From contig OZ241994.1 in NCBI GenBank assembly GCA_965204525.1, positions 3,472,001 through 3,536,000 of the forward strand: a stretch of 64,000 bases of DNA, in the 5' to 3' direction. This document shows, piece by piece, positions 42,392 through 52,400 of the stretch. Every line of letters begins with the position of its first letter. Within the stretch, counting starts at the first letter, position 1. Source of the stretch: Bin5 sp965204525 (GTDB lineage Bacteria; Chloroflexota; Anaerolineae; Caldilineales; Caldilineaceae). Position numbers and translations under genes: made by a program. The notes beneath the pieces are model-generated. The model did no database searches and was not told the origin of the DNA. It was given only the letters and a program-made list of their open reading frames with translations.

Positions 42392-43969
42392 ATGAATCAG
42401 CCGCATCAACTGCCCTCGATGCCACTCAACGAAGAGGAAAGTATAAAGAAAACAGAGGGGAAAAGAGTTCCCCCCTCACTCAGCGCGCTGGGGCTCAGCC
42501 TTCTGCTGCTGCTCATCCTGCTGGCCGCCTGCAGCGGGTTCCGCCCCTCAACCGCGGAAGAGGAGGACCCGCTGGCGGCGCTCGGCGCGATGCCGCACTA
42601 TGAGATCGAGTTCTCCCTCAGCGACGACCTCATCTTTCTGCAAGGGTCGGCCCGTGTGCGCGTCCCGAACACCAGCGCCGACCCCTGGACGCACCTGGTC
42701 TTTCGCCTCTACCCGGCGTTGCCCCACTACAACGGCGAGTTCAGCATTCAGAACGTGACGGTCGAGGGCAGCACCGCGCCCTTCACCTATCTGGAGCAGA
42801 ACAGTGCCATACGGGTGGACCTGCCGCGCGCGCTGCTGCGCGGGCAGACAACGAATGTCTATCTGAGCTGGCAGCTGCGCATCCCCCACTGGGGCGCGGA
42901 TACGACGGGGGCCTACCGTCTCTTCGGCCTCAGCCAGGAGTTCCTGAGCCTGCCCCTCTTTTACCCCTCTCTCGCCGTCTACATGCCGGGGCCGACCGCG
43001 GCCAGCGGGCGCTGGTGGCTGGAGCGGGGCACCAGCCGCGGGGACGCGGCCTTCAACTACATCTCCCAATTCGTTGTTACCGGCACCATCCCGATCGATC
43101 AGATCCCCGTTGCCAGCGGCCAGTTGATCACCTCCACAGTGATCGATGAGAAGCATATCCAACACCGGTGGGAGACGGAGCTTTCGCGCGAGTTCTTCAT
43201 CCACATGAGCAACCGCTTCCAATCCGACAGCCTGGACGCATACGGCACGCGCGTCACCAGCTACTGGCTGCCGGGGCATGAGGAGGCGGGGCGGGCCGTT
43301 CTGCAGAACACCGCGGCCGCGCTGCGGGTGTATAGCGACTGGTTCGGGGCCTATCCATACCCGGAGCTGCGGGTGGCGTCCGCGCCGATCAGCTTCCGGG
43401 GCATGGAATACCCGCAGGTCTTTCTATTGGGCGTACAGCTGTATGACCGCTACCGGGACCAGCTGGAGATCCGGGCGGTCCACGAGGTCGCGCACCAGTG
43501 GTGGTACCAGCTTGTCCACAACGATCCGGTCAACCAGCCCTGGGTTGATGAAGGGCTGGCCGAATACTCCAGCCGCATCTACTATGAGGCGGTGCACGGC
43601 CCCGACGCGGCCGACATTCTGGAATATCGCCGCTGGCAGGCGGTCGTTGACGGGTTGATCAGCCGCGAAGAGGACGCGGCGCTCGCGCAGCCGGTGACGG
43701 CCTTTGCAAACGGAAGCATTTACGAGGGCATCGTCTACGGCAAGGGCGCGCTCTTCTTCTCCGCGATCCGCCGTACGCTGGGAGAGCGGGCGTTCAAGCA
43801 GTTTCTTCAAAACTATCTGGCCGACTATCAGTACAAGATCGTAACGCCCGGGGATATGCTGGCCGCGTTGCGCGGGATCGATCCGGAGGTCGCCGACATG
43901 CTGTTCACCGAATGGATCGGGCCGCTGGCGAGCCGGCCGCCGCAGGGTGCGGCGCGCCAGACCGAGTGA
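42392..43969 (+). CDS. M1-like (gluzincin) peptidase lipoprotein
   Basis: About 525 residues from ATG 42392 (ATG 42362 and 42419 are alternatives). A membrane segment with lipobox LLLILLAAC shows surface anchoring. The zinc motif H-E-V-A-H with Q-W-W (~365) and the Glu in WVDEGLAEYSS give a complete HEXXH-x18-E site; GMEYPQ stands for the exopeptidase GXMEN-type motif. N-terminal beta domain as in M1 aminopeptidases. Confidence 0.88.
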   Translation: MNQPHQLPSMPLNEEESIKKTEGKRVPPSLSALGLSLLLLLILLAACSGFRPSTAEEEDPLAALGAMPHYEIEFSLSDDLIFLQGSARVRVPNTSADPWTHLVFRLYPALPHYNGEFSIQNVTVEGSTAPFTYLEQNSAIRVDLPRALLRGQTTNVYLSWQLRIPHWGADTTGAYRLFGLSQEFLSLPLFYPSLAVYMPGPTAASGRWWLERGTSRGDAAFNYISQFVVTGTIPIDQIPVASGQLITSTVIDEKHIQHRWETELSREFFIHMSNRFQSDSLDAYGTRVTSYWLPGHEEAGRAVLQNTAAALRVYSDWFGAYPYPELRVASAPISFRGMEYPQVFLLGVQLYDRYRDQLEIRAVHEVAHQWWYQLVHNDPVNQPWVDEGLAEYSSRIYYEAVHGPDAADILEYRRWQAVVDGLISREEDAALAQPVTAFANGSIYEGIVYGKGALFFSAIRRTLGERAFKQFLQNYLADYQYKIVTPGDMLAALRGIDPEVADMLFTEWIGPLASRPPQGAARQTE

Positions 43970-43992
43970 GCGCCGTGCAGCCGAGCTGAGCA

Positions 43993-44376
43993 ATGGCAAA
44001 CGTTCTTTGGATAGGCCTGGGCGCGGTGCTGGGCGCCAACGCCCGCTACTTCGTCAGCCTGTGGCTGGCAGCGAAGTTGGGGCCGGCTTTCCCTTATGGC
44101 ACGCTGGCCGTCAATGCCGCCGGCAGCCTGCTGCTCGGCTTCCTGGTGGCGGCCGGCTCCCACTATCTTGCCCTGTCACCCCAGCTGCGGCTGCTGCTGC
44201 TTGTCGGCTTCCTCGGCTCCTTCACCACCTTTTCCACCTTCGCCGTCGAGAGCATCGACCTCTGGCAGAACGGCCGCGTCTGGGCCGGACTGGTCAATAT
44301 CCTCGCCAACAACGGCCTCAGCCTCCTCTGCGCGACGCTCGGCATCCTGCTGGCCGGCCAGTTTCAGAAGCTGTGA
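43993..44376 (+). CDS. crcB: CrcB/FluC fluoride channel
   Basis: 127 residues, four membrane helices. Signature GAVLGANARYF, G-T-L-A-V-N-A-A-G-S-L-L-L-G and GFLGSFTTFSTFAVE are those of Fluc channels that export fluoride as dual-topology dimers. 24 bp after the peptidase gene; I see no fluoride riboswitch, as the leader is too short. Confidence 0.95.
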   Translation: MANVLWIGLGAVLGANARYFVSLWLAAKLGPAFPYGTLAVNAAGSLLLGFLVAAGSHYLALSPQLRLLLLVGFLGSFTTFSTFAVESIDLWQNGRVWAGLVNILANNGLSLLCATLGILLAGQFQKL

Positions 44377-44653
44377 CCTTTGCAGTTGAAAGATGGCTTG
44401 CGATTCGAGCCGTTCACAGTGCAGGGAAGGTGATTCACCCGCCGTCCGCTGTCCAACCGCGGGCGTCAGCGGCCGGCAGGAATTCAGCCCGCATGGATTG
44501 GACACGACGGGCGTCCCCCTCTATACTGCCCTGGAACATCAGCCCTCATCAGGTGAAGCCGTAGCGCATTGAACCAACCCTCGACTGTATTCCGATCAAG
44601 ATAACGGCAGACAACAGGTTGCCGCGCGCAGTCAACCCCTACGGAGCCATGCA

Positions 44654-46057
44654 ATGACCACGGATTTCCGCTACGAACCGAACTGGGACTCCCTGCAGAA
44701 CTATGAAGTGCCCCAATGGTTTATGGACGACAAGCTGGGCATCTTCATCCACTGGGGCCCCTACTCCGTCCCCGCCTTCGACAACGAATGGTACCCCCGC
44801 TTCATGTACCGGGACGAGATTTCGCGCAAGGGGCCGAACTACCACCAGCACCACACAAAGACCTGGGGCCATCCCTCCAAGTTCGGATATAAGGACTTCA
44901 TCCCCCTGTTCAAAGCGGAAAACTGGGACCCCGCCCAGTGGCTCGATCTGTTCCGGAAAGCCGGCGCCCGTTACATCGTGCCCGTCGCCGAACATCACGA
45001 CGGCTTCCCCATGTTCGCCAGCACCCATACCCGCTGGAACGCGGCCCGGATGGGGCCCAAGCGGGATGTCTGCAAGGAGCTGGAACGGGAGACCCGCGCC
45101 GCCGGCCTCAAATTCGGCGTCTCCAGCCACCGGGCCTTCAACTGGCGCTACTACACCTACGCCGACGACTTCGATACCACGCATCCCGGCCTGGAAGACC
45201 TCTACTGCCCGCCCCACCCGGAGGACGCGCCCGCCAGCTGGGACTTTCTGCAGAACTGGTACGCGCGTACGCTTGAGATGATCGACTACTTCCGGCCGGA
45301 TGTGCTCTGGTTCGACTTCGGCTGGCATTTCGATGAGTTCGCGCCCTACCGCCCGCAGGTCGCCGCCTACTACTACAACCGCGCGCTGGAGTGGGGCAGC
45401 GAACCCGTCCTCCAGTACAAGGACAAGTTCCCGGACGGCGTCGCCGTCTACGATGTGGAACGGGGCAAGCTCGACGACATCCGCCCGCACTACTGGCAGA
45501 CCGACACCGCGGTCAGCTACAAGGCCTGGAGCTACATCGAGGAGGACGAGTTCAAGAGCCCCGCAACCATCATTCACGACCTGGTCGACATCGTCAGCAA
45601 GAACGGCAACCTGCTCCTCAACGTCGGCCCGCGCGCCGACGGCGTCATCCCCGCGCAGGCGACCCAGCTGCTGCTGGATCTGGGCGCATGGCTGGATGTG
45701 AACGGGGAGGCGATCTACGGGACCCGCCACTGGGAGCGGTTCGGTGAGGGCGATACGGAAGTGGTGGTCGGGCACCTGACCGAGCGCAATAATCTCCCCT
45801 TCACCGCCCAGGATGTGCGCTTCACGCAGAAGGACGACGCCCTCTATGCCATCGTACTGGGCTGGCCCGGCAGCGAGGCCGCCATCACCTCGCTGGGCAG
45901 CGGCTCGTCGGTCGGCGGGCGCGTCAGCGGCGTTTCAATGCTCGGCAGCGGCGAGCCTGTCACCTGGAAGCAGGACGACAACGCCCTGACCGTCAGCACG
46001 CCCAGTCAGCGCCCCTGCGATCACGCCTATACATTCAAGATCGAGCTGCAGGGGTAG
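44654..46057 (+). CDS. GH29 alpha-L-fucosidase
   Basis: 467 residues, no signal peptide, so probably cytoplasmic. GH29 motifs: KLGIFIHWGPYSVPAF, EHHDGFPMF, and VLWFDFGWH, in which the Asp is the expected nucleophile; KNGNLLLNVGPRADG closes the barrel. It removes alpha-L-fucose from glycans. First gene of a five-gene cluster (to 50775), spacing 3 bp to the next gene. The 277 bp before it hold no gene. Confidence 0.9.
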   Translation: MTTDFRYEPNWDSLQNYEVPQWFMDDKLGIFIHWGPYSVPAFDNEWYPRFMYRDEISRKGPNYHQHHTKTWGHPSKFGYKDFIPLFKAENWDPAQWLDLFRKAGARYIVPVAEHHDGFPMFASTHTRWNAARMGPKRDVCKELERETRAAGLKFGVSSHRAFNWRYYTYADDFDTTHPGLEDLYCPPHPEDAPASWDFLQNWYARTLEMIDYFRPDVLWFDFGWHFDEFAPYRPQVAAYYYNRALEWGSEPVLQYKDKFPDGVAVYDVERGKLDDIRPHYWQTDTAVSYKAWSYIEEDEFKSPATIIHDLVDIVSKNGNLLLNVGPRADGVIPAQATQLLLDLGAWLDVNGEAIYGTRHWERFGEGDTEVVVGHLTERNNLPFTAQDVRFTQKDDALYAIVLGWPGSEAAITSLGSGSSVGGRVSGVSMLGSGEPVTWKQDDNALTVSTPSQRPCDHAYTFKIELQG

Positions 46058-46060
46058 CCC

Positions 46061-47281
46061 ATGTACAGGCGCCGGATCGAACCCTCCCACGACCTGCCTC
46101 ACGTCTGCCAGCGTTTCCTCGACGATCTGCGCCGGTGGGCATACGAGGCCATCGGCCACTACGCGGACGAGCCGGCCACCGATGTCCATGATCAGGGCAC
46201 CTACACCACCGGTTGGGAGCCGCTCCTGCACGCCGGCCCGGACGAACGCATCCTGCGCTTCCTGCAACAGAAACGCGATCGCATTCGCGAACATTTCACC
46301 GGGACGCAGCAGTGGCGGCATGGCTACTGGCGCATGCAGGAGGCGCACCACGGCACCGAGCACTATGAGCTCTTCCTGGGCGCCCTGCAGCGGGTCCTGC
46401 CGGAAGACCGCGAGACGGCCCGGCAGTTGGACGACGCCGCCGAGCACATGGGCAACTGGTCGACCGGCGCGCCGGACTGGTTCGATTGGGACCGGCGGCG
46501 CTTCCACTCGCTCTTCTTCGGCGCCGACGGACTGCGCACAGAGCCGGGCATGGCGCTCAATTCACCGGACCATCTGCGCTGCGTCAACATCTGCCTGCTG
46601 GCGGCGTCTAACCCGGATACGGAAGCAGCCAGGGACCGCTATATCGCTCTGGCGACCGCCTACGCGGGAGAGTGGGCGGACGCCATTCTGGCCGGGGATG
46701 CGTTGCCGATTGCCCTTACCCCCGACGGCATCCTGTACGAGTTCAGCGCCGAAGACAAAGCGCTCTACTACGCCTTCATGGGCGAGGCCCCCGACCTGCA
46801 GGCGGAGGTCGACCGGGCGGAGAATCTGCTCGGCTCCGACGCCGTCAACACATTCCTGCGCCTGTGGCAGGAAAGCGGTAAGGCTGTATTGGAGGCTGTG
46901 GCCCAGCTCGACCCCTTCGACATCACCGAAACTGCCCTGGACACAGGATACAAACGCCCCGCCCGCCGCGCATCCGGCGTGGGCAAGCGCTCCGACGCGC
47001 CGCGCTGGCTCGAAGACGGCCGCGAGCGGCGCCACAACCCGATCACACTGGCGGTGGCCGCGGAAATTGACGAAGACAGCGCGCTGCACGCACGCGCCGT
47101 GGACCTGGCCCGCACCTACTTTCTCCTGGCGCGCGCGGCCTTCCCGGACGGCCGCGACCACGGCTGCTCGGCGCGCTCGGTCAGCGCCATCGCCCGCGGT
47201 CATGGCCGCGAAAACCACGCCGGCATGACGACGGCGGTGCTCGGTCCGGCGCTGTCCCGCGTCAGGCTGTCTCCAGCATAG
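46061..47281 (+). CDS. Unknown protein, probably an alpha/alpha-barrel
   Basis: 406 residues, soluble, mostly helical with regular Trp/aromatic-rich turns (WRHGYWRMQEAHHGTEHYEL, HMGNWSTGAPDWFDWDRRRF, LRCVNICLLAAS). The look is that of a six-hairpin glycosidase-like or terpenoid-cyclase-like barrel, but I recognise no family. It starts 4 bp after the fucosidase stop and is followed at 20 bp by a Gfo/Idh gene, so it most likely acts in the same sugar pathway. Confidence 0.6.
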   Translation: MYRRRIEPSHDLPHVCQRFLDDLRRWAYEAIGHYADEPATDVHDQGTYTTGWEPLLHAGPDERILRFLQQKRDRIREHFTGTQQWRHGYWRMQEAHHGTEHYELFLGALQRVLPEDRETARQLDDAAEHMGNWSTGAPDWFDWDRRRFHSLFFGADGLRTEPGMALNSPDHLRCVNICLLAASNPDTEAARDRYIALATAYAGEWADAILAGDALPIALTPDGILYEFSAEDKALYYAFMGEAPDLQAEVDRAENLLGSDAVNTFLRLWQESGKAVLEAVAQLDPFDITETALDTGYKRPARRASGVGKRSDAPRWLEDGRERRHNPITLAVAAEIDEDSALHARAVDLARTYFLLARAAFPDGRDHGCSARSVSAIARGHGRENHAGMTTAVLGPALSRVRLSPA

Positions 47282-47301
47282 TAGCTGAAGGAACTGAGCG
47301 A

Positions 47302-48363
47302 ATGACACCCCTGCAGCTCGGCATCATCGGTTGCGGAACGATCGGCGCCGCCCACGCCGAGGCTGCCGCGGCCTCCGACCAGATCGAGCTGGTTGCCGTC
47401 GCCGATCTGCAGCGGGCGCTGGCGGAGAAGATTGCCGCCGCCCGCACGGTGGAGACGGTCTACAACAGCGGCGCAGAACTGCTGGCCGATACAAGGGTAG
47501 AGGCCGTGGTCCTGGCGCTGCCGGCCTCTTTCCGCATCGAACTGGGGCTGCAGGCCCTGCGCGCCGGCAAACATCTGTTGACGGAAAAGCCGGTCGCCCG
47601 CAGCGCCGACGAGGTGCGCCAGCTCATCTCCGTCCAGGGAGACCGGATCGCGGCCTGCTGCTCTTCCCGCTTTCACTTTCTGGAATCGAACCGGATCGTT
47701 GCCGACTGGATCGCACAGGGAAAGCTGGGCGCGCTGCGTGTTCTCCGCTGCCGCGTCATCTTCCCGGCGGCGGCGGCGCCGGAGACGACACCGCCGGCCT
47801 GGCGGCTCAGCCGCGAGCTGAATGGCGGCGGTATTCTTGTCAACTGGGGCTGCTACGATCTGGACTATCTGCTGGGCATCAGCGGCTGGCAGCTGCGCCC
47901 GCAGACGGTCCTGGCGCAGAGCTGGCGCGTTCCCTCCACCTTCGCCGATACGGTTGCGCCGGGGTCCGACGGGGAGACGCACATCGCCGGGCTGGTGCGC
48001 TGCGCCGGCGGTATCGCGCTCACCTATGAACGCGGCGAGTACGCCGCGGCGCAGGCGGAGGCATCCTGGGAGGTTCTCGGTGAGGCCGGCTCGCTGCGCC
48101 TGCGGATGACACCGGCGCCGGAAAAGGAGATTCTGCAGTTCGAAGCGACCCGCGCTGAGGGGACCGTCTCCCGGACGTTGTGGGCAGGCAGCGATTCCTA
48201 CAACGACATCCACCGCGGCCTGCTGGAGGACTTCGCAACCGCGGTCCGCACAGGCCGTCCTCCCAAGACGACGCTGGCGCAGGCGCTGCTGGTGCAACAG
48301 ATCACTGATGCGCTGTACCGCTCGGCGGAGACGGGAGAGGCGGTGGAGATAACTGCAACCTGA
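47302..48363 (+). CDS. Gfo/Idh/MocA-family oxidoreductase
   Basis: 353 residues. Rossmann motif LGIIGCGTIGAAHAEAA at the N-terminus, LLTEKPVARSADEV (the E-K-P sugar-dehydrogenase motif), and a second alpha/beta domain with NGGGILVNWGCYDLDYL. It should oxidise or epimerise a sugar or sugar acid with NAD(P). AAGGAA precedes the ATG. Confidence 0.9.
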   Translation: MTPLQLGIIGCGTIGAAHAEAAAASDQIELVAVADLQRALAEKIAAARTVETVYNSGAELLADTRVEAVVLALPASFRIELGLQALRAGKHLLTEKPVARSADEVRQLISVQGDRIAACCSSRFHFLESNRIVADWIAQGKLGALRVLRCRVIFPAAAAPETTPPAWRLSRELNGGGILVNWGCYDLDYLLGISGWQLRPQTVLAQSWRVPSTFADTVAPGSDGETHIAGLVRCAGGIALTYERGEYAAAQAEASWEVLGEAGSLRLRMTPAPEKEILQFEATRAEGTVSRTLWAGSDSYNDIHRGLLEDFATAVRTGRPPKTTLAQALLVQQITDALYRSAETGEAVEITAT

Positions 48364-48426
48364 TACGGCCGCCCTTCCCAAATTCAATTAACGGAATGAA
48401 CCCGACAGAATTAGGAGTTTGCAACG

Positions 48427-49227
48427 ATGAACTACGCATTTATGAGCTTTTCCTGCCCACAGGCCACCTTCGCGGAGATGCTGGCGCTGGCCGCGCAGTA
48501 CGGTTACGAAGGCGTCGAGCCCCGCGCCGCCGGCGGCCATAGCCACGGCGTCGAGCTGGATGCGTCGGCGGAACAGCGCGCCTCCTTCAGCCAGCAGGCG
48601 GCCGACGCCGGCATCGCCATCTGCTGCCTGGCTTCAGGCAACCGCTTCGCCGATCCCGCAGACCGCGACGCGCAGGTGGAAGAGACACTCCGGTATATCG
48701 ACCTGGCCGCGGACATCGGCGCGCCCGCGCTCCGTATCTTCGGCGGCCAGATCCCGGCCGGCATCAGCCGGGAAGCGGCCATCACCGGTGTGGCGGACGC
48801 CCTGAAGCGCCTGGCGGGTCGAGCCGGCGACCGCGGTGTCGTCGTATGCTTGGAAACACACGACGACTGGTGCAACCCCGCCGATGTCGCCGCGGTGATG
48901 GCGCGGGTCGACCACCCGGCGATCGGCGTAAACTGGGATGCCGCCCATCCGGTACGGAAAGAGGGCTGGACGCTGCCAGACGCCTATAGCACCCTGCGGC
49001 GCTGGATCCGCCATGCCCATGTGCACGACATGTTCCTGGACGCGAACCGGCCGGACTACACGGCTTTTGGCACGGGAGATATCGATCACAAACAGGTGCT
49101 GGCGCTGCTGCGCAGCGCCGGCTACGACGGTTTTCTCAGCGGGGAATGGATCAACTGGGAGCCGCCGGACATTCACCTGCCGCGCGAGATCGCGACGCTG
49201 CGCGACTACGAGCGCACGCTGGCGTGA
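48427..49227 (+). CDS. Sugar phosphate isomerase/epimerase (TIM barrel)
   Basis: 266 residues. Xylose-isomerase-like AP endonuclease-2 fold: YGYEGVEPR, VVVCLETHDDWCN with the metal Glu, IGVNWDAAHP, IRHAHVHDMF and GFLSGEW. AGGAG precedes ATG 48427. Likely isomerises the keto-product of the previous enzyme. Confidence 0.88.
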   Translation: MNYAFMSFSCPQATFAEMLALAAQYGYEGVEPRAAGGHSHGVELDASAEQRASFSQQAADAGIAICCLASGNRFADPADRDAQVEETLRYIDLAADIGAPALRIFGGQIPAGISREAAITGVADALKRLAGRAGDRGVVVCLETHDDWCNPADVAAVMARVDHPAIGVNWDAAHPVRKEGWTLPDAYSTLRRWIRHAHVHDMFLDANRPDYTAFGTGDIDHKQVLALLRSAGYDGFLSGEWINWEPPDIHLPREIATLRDYERTLA

Positions 49228-49311
49228 GAAGAAGATGCTGGCCGCCGCGCCGGTCGCGTAAGCCCGCGACAGTCACGAGCTATCCTTGCACAGACACCGG
49301 GGGAACGAAAG

Positions 49312-50775
49312 ATGCCCATCCGCCTGCTCGACTTCGATCTCCATATCCTCAACATGCACAACCGCATGCCCTTCCGCTACGGCATCGTCACCATGACCGC
49401 CCTGCCGCACCTCTTTTTGCAGGCGCGCGTCGACGTGGACGGCAAGCAGGCGGACGGGATCGCCGCCGAGGGTCTGGCGCCCAAATGGTTTACCAAGGTG
49501 CCCGATTCGTCGATGGCCCAGGATATCGCCGAGATGCTCGATGTTATACAGGCGGCCTGCCGCCACGCCCAGGAAGCCGGCGCAGCCGACACGGTCTTTG
49601 ACCTGTGGCAGGCCGTCTACAGTTCCCAGGAGGCCTGGGCCGCAGATACCGACTACCCGCCGCTGCTGTGGTCGTTCGGCGTTTCGCTGGTGGAACGGGC
49701 GATCATCGACGGCTTCTGCCGGGCGACGGACACGACCTTCGCCCAGGCCGTGCGCGCCAACAGCCTGGGAATGCGCCTCAACAACCTGCGGCCGGAGCTG
49801 GCCGGGCATACGCCGGCGGATCTGCTGCCGGCCAAGCCCCTTGAACGGGTTATCGTTCGCCATACGGTCGGCATGATCGATCCCCTCACCGATGACGAAG
49901 TCCCGCCCGAAGATCAGGTCGACGACGGATTGCCCGCATCGCTGGACGCTTCCATCCAGGCCTACGGACTGACCCACTTCAAGATCAAAATCGGCGGTGA
50001 AATCGACGCGGACAGGGCGCGGCTGCAACGCATCGCCGCGCTGCTGGACGAACGCAATGTCGATTACCGGCACACGCTCGACGGCAACGAGACCTACCAC
50101 AACGTTGCCGATTTTCGCGCCCTGTGGGAAGGACTGAACGCCGACCCGGCCCTCCGCGGCTTCCTGCAGCGGCTGATTTTCGTCGAACAGCCCTTCCACC
50201 GCGATATCGCCCTCAACCGGGCGGTGGGTGCGGCCCTGCTCGCCTGGCGCGAACGGCCGCCGATCATCATCGACGAATCCGACGGCGAGCTTTCCAGCGC
50301 GCCCACCGCCCTCGAAAGCGGTTACGTGGGCACCAGCCACAAGAACTGTAAAGGCATCTTCAAGGGCATCGCCAACACCTGCCTCATCCGCCATCGCCAG
50401 CGCCGGCAGCCGGACGAACTCCATATCATCAGCGCCGAGGACCTCTGCAACCTGGGGCCCGTAGCCCTGCTGGAGGACCTGGCCGTGCTGGCGACGCTGG
50501 GCATCGAACACGCCGAACGCAACGGCCATCACTACTTCGCCGGCCTGTCGATGCTGCCGGACGACCTGCAGGCGCAGATGCTGGCTGCGCACGGCGATCT
50601 CTACCGCCCGCACACGACCCCGGGCGGGCGCCGTTTCCCGACACTGGCGGTAGAGAACGGCTCTGTTGATGTAGGCAGCGTCACGGCCGCGCCCTTTGGC
50701 CCAAAAACTGTTCTGGACCCATCGCAGTTTACGCCGGTGGCCGAATGGAAATACGAATCGCTGGGGCTGGACTGA
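49312..50775 (+). CDS. Enolase-superfamily (mandelate racemase-like) protein
   Basis: 487 residues, longer than most of the superfamily. The catalytic barrel is visible: general base Lys in THFKIKIGGE, metal ligands D in TLDGNET, E in FVEQPFH and D in IIIDESDG, and a second Lys in SHKNCKG. The N-terminal capping domain is extended by about 80 residues. In a fucosidase cluster a sugar-acid dehydratase (fuconate dehydratase-like) role is reasonable, but specificity is not shown. Confidence 0.8.
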   Translation: MPIRLLDFDLHILNMHNRMPFRYGIVTMTALPHLFLQARVDVDGKQADGIAAEGLAPKWFTKVPDSSMAQDIAEMLDVIQAACRHAQEAGAADTVFDLWQAVYSSQEAWAADTDYPPLLWSFGVSLVERAIIDGFCRATDTTFAQAVRANSLGMRLNNLRPELAGHTPADLLPAKPLERVIVRHTVGMIDPLTDDEVPPEDQVDDGLPASLDASIQAYGLTHFKIKIGGEIDADRARLQRIAALLDERNVDYRHTLDGNETYHNVADFRALWEGLNADPALRGFLQRLIFVEQPFHRDIALNRAVGAALLAWRERPPIIIDESDGELSSAPTALESGYVGTSHKNCKGIFKGIANTCLIRHRQRRQPDELHIISAEDLCNLGPVALLEDLAVLATLGIEHAERNGHHYFAGLSMLPDDLQAQMLAAHGDLYRPHTTPGGRRFPTLAVENGSVDVGSVTAAPFGPKTVLDPSQFTPVAEWKYESLGLD

Positions 50776-50974
50776 ACGCATGACAGGCAGTGGCGCGGCC
50801 GGAGGGACAACCTGATGCGGTAACGAATACGCAGCGGCAGAAACGCAACTATAGGGCGGCTGCCGTGTTTTCTCTTGTAGAACGGCAAATTCGGCCTGCT
50901 TCCTTCTACATGCGAGACTGTTCCCCCGCTCCTGCGCCGAAAGGTCTGTAAGCAGTGAATCGCGCTCCCATACA

Positions 50975-52363
50975 ATGGATTCCATAACACCGCCATCCAC
51001 AGCGGAAGAAACTGAATCCCAGGAAGCAAGCATCGTACTGGCGCCGAACACCGCGTGGGATACGGCGACCAAGAGAACGGTCCTGATCGTGCTGCTCGTC
51101 GTCGGCGCGCTCATCTTCTGGATCAGCCGCCCGGTCCTGCCGATTCTGATCATGGCAGGGCTTGTCTCCTACTTCCTGATCCCGATTGTCGATCTGTGCG
51201 AACGGGTGCGCATTCCCCGCAGCGTGAGCACGATCGTCCTGTACCTGCTCTTCCTGGTTCTGTTGATCCTGGCCCCCGTTCTGCTTGTGCCGGTTCTGCT
51301 GTCCCAGCTCAGGGCGCTCTATTTTGATGTGCCGGCAGCGGCGCGAACCTTTCTCCTCTTTCTGCAGGAGTCGGTCGCAGACCTGCCAACCAGTGGGACT
51401 ATCCTCGGTCTTGATGTCACGTTTGAAGGGGTGGTGGGCCAGATCCAACAGACGCTGGCCGACGAGATCGCGGTGGAACGGTTCCTGCCCGGCGCGCAGC
51501 AGATCCTGGACTACGTCAATCAGCTTCTGAGTACGGCGACGAACGTGGTGAGCAGCACCGCGACCATCGGCTTGACGGTGGTTGGCAGCATCGTCAATAT
51601 CGTCGTGTTCCTGCTGCTTCTCTTCTTCATCAGCCTGTACTTGACCAAAGACGCGCCCCGCATCCAGCGCTATGTGGAAGGGCTGTTCCCGGTTGAGTAC
51701 TATTCGGAAGGCGTGGAGCTGATGCGCCGGCTGCGCAACATCTGGAACGCCTTCTTCCGCGGGCAGCTCATCCTCTCGCTGTCGATCGGCCTGGCGACCT
51801 ATTTCTCGCTGAGCCTGATGGGAATGCGGGGCGCGCTGATTCTGGCGATTCTGGCCGGCGCGCTCGAAATCCTGCCCAATATCGGCCCCATCCTGGCGAT
51901 GATCCCGGCCGTCATCATCGCCCTGGCGCAAGGGAGCTCCACGCTCGAGCTGAGCAACCTGAACTTCGCTCTCCTGGTAATCGGGGTCTACTTCATCATT
52001 CAGCAGCTGGAGCATCAGCTTCTCGTGCCGCGCGTGATCGGCACGAGCGTCCATCTTCATCCGGTCGTGGTGGTCTGCGGCGTCGTCGTGGGGGCAAGCG
52101 TGGGGGGGATACTGGGCGCGTTTCTGGCCGCGCCGGTCATCGCCAGCCTGCGGCTGCTCGGCAGCTATACCCACGCCAAACTGCTCAACTATCCACCCTT
52201 CAGCGACCGCCGTCCGGCCGCGGAGGGTCAACGCGCCGGCGTCTACCGCAGGGTCGTGGTTTCGGAGGCAGAGGAGCCCGCTTCACGCCCTGATATGGAA
52301 TTGGAAGAGGACGCGCACGCGCCGCCCGCTTCCCAGACCGCCAACTCACCCGCAGGCGATTGA
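50975..52363 (+). CDS. AI-2E/PerM-family transporter
   Basis: 462 residues with eight predicted membrane helices in the family pattern (LIVLLVVGALIFWISRPVLP, a soluble middle, FLLLLFFISLYLTKDAPRIQ, GALEILPNIGPILAMIPAVI, and a last helix pair). The C-terminal ~50 residues are a soluble acidic/Pro-rich tail. Substrate unknown; members export autoinducer-2-like compounds or act as Na+/H+ antiporters. Confidence 0.88.
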   Translation: MDSITPPSTAEETESQEASIVLAPNTAWDTATKRTVLIVLLVVGALIFWISRPVLPILIMAGLVSYFLIPIVDLCERVRIPRSVSTIVLYLLFLVLLILAPVLLVPVLLSQLRALYFDVPAAARTFLLFLQESVADLPTSGTILGLDVTFEGVVGQIQQTLADEIAVERFLPGAQQILDYVNQLLSTATNVVSSTATIGLTVVGSIVNIVVFLLLLFFISLYLTKDAPRIQRYVEGLFPVEYYSEGVELMRRLRNIWNAFFRGQLILSLSIGLATYFSLSLMGMRGALILAILAGALEILPNIGPILAMIPAVIIALAQGSSTLELSNLNFALLVIGVYFIIQQLEHQLLVPRVIGTSVHLHPVVVVCGVVVGASVGGILGAFLAAPVIASLRLLGSYTHAKLLNYPPFSDRRPAAEGQRAGVYRRVVVSEAEEPASRPDMELEEDAHAPPASQTANSPAGD

Positions 52364-52400
52364 CCGCAGCACAGGCGCGGCGCCTGCGTCCCCAGGTCGT

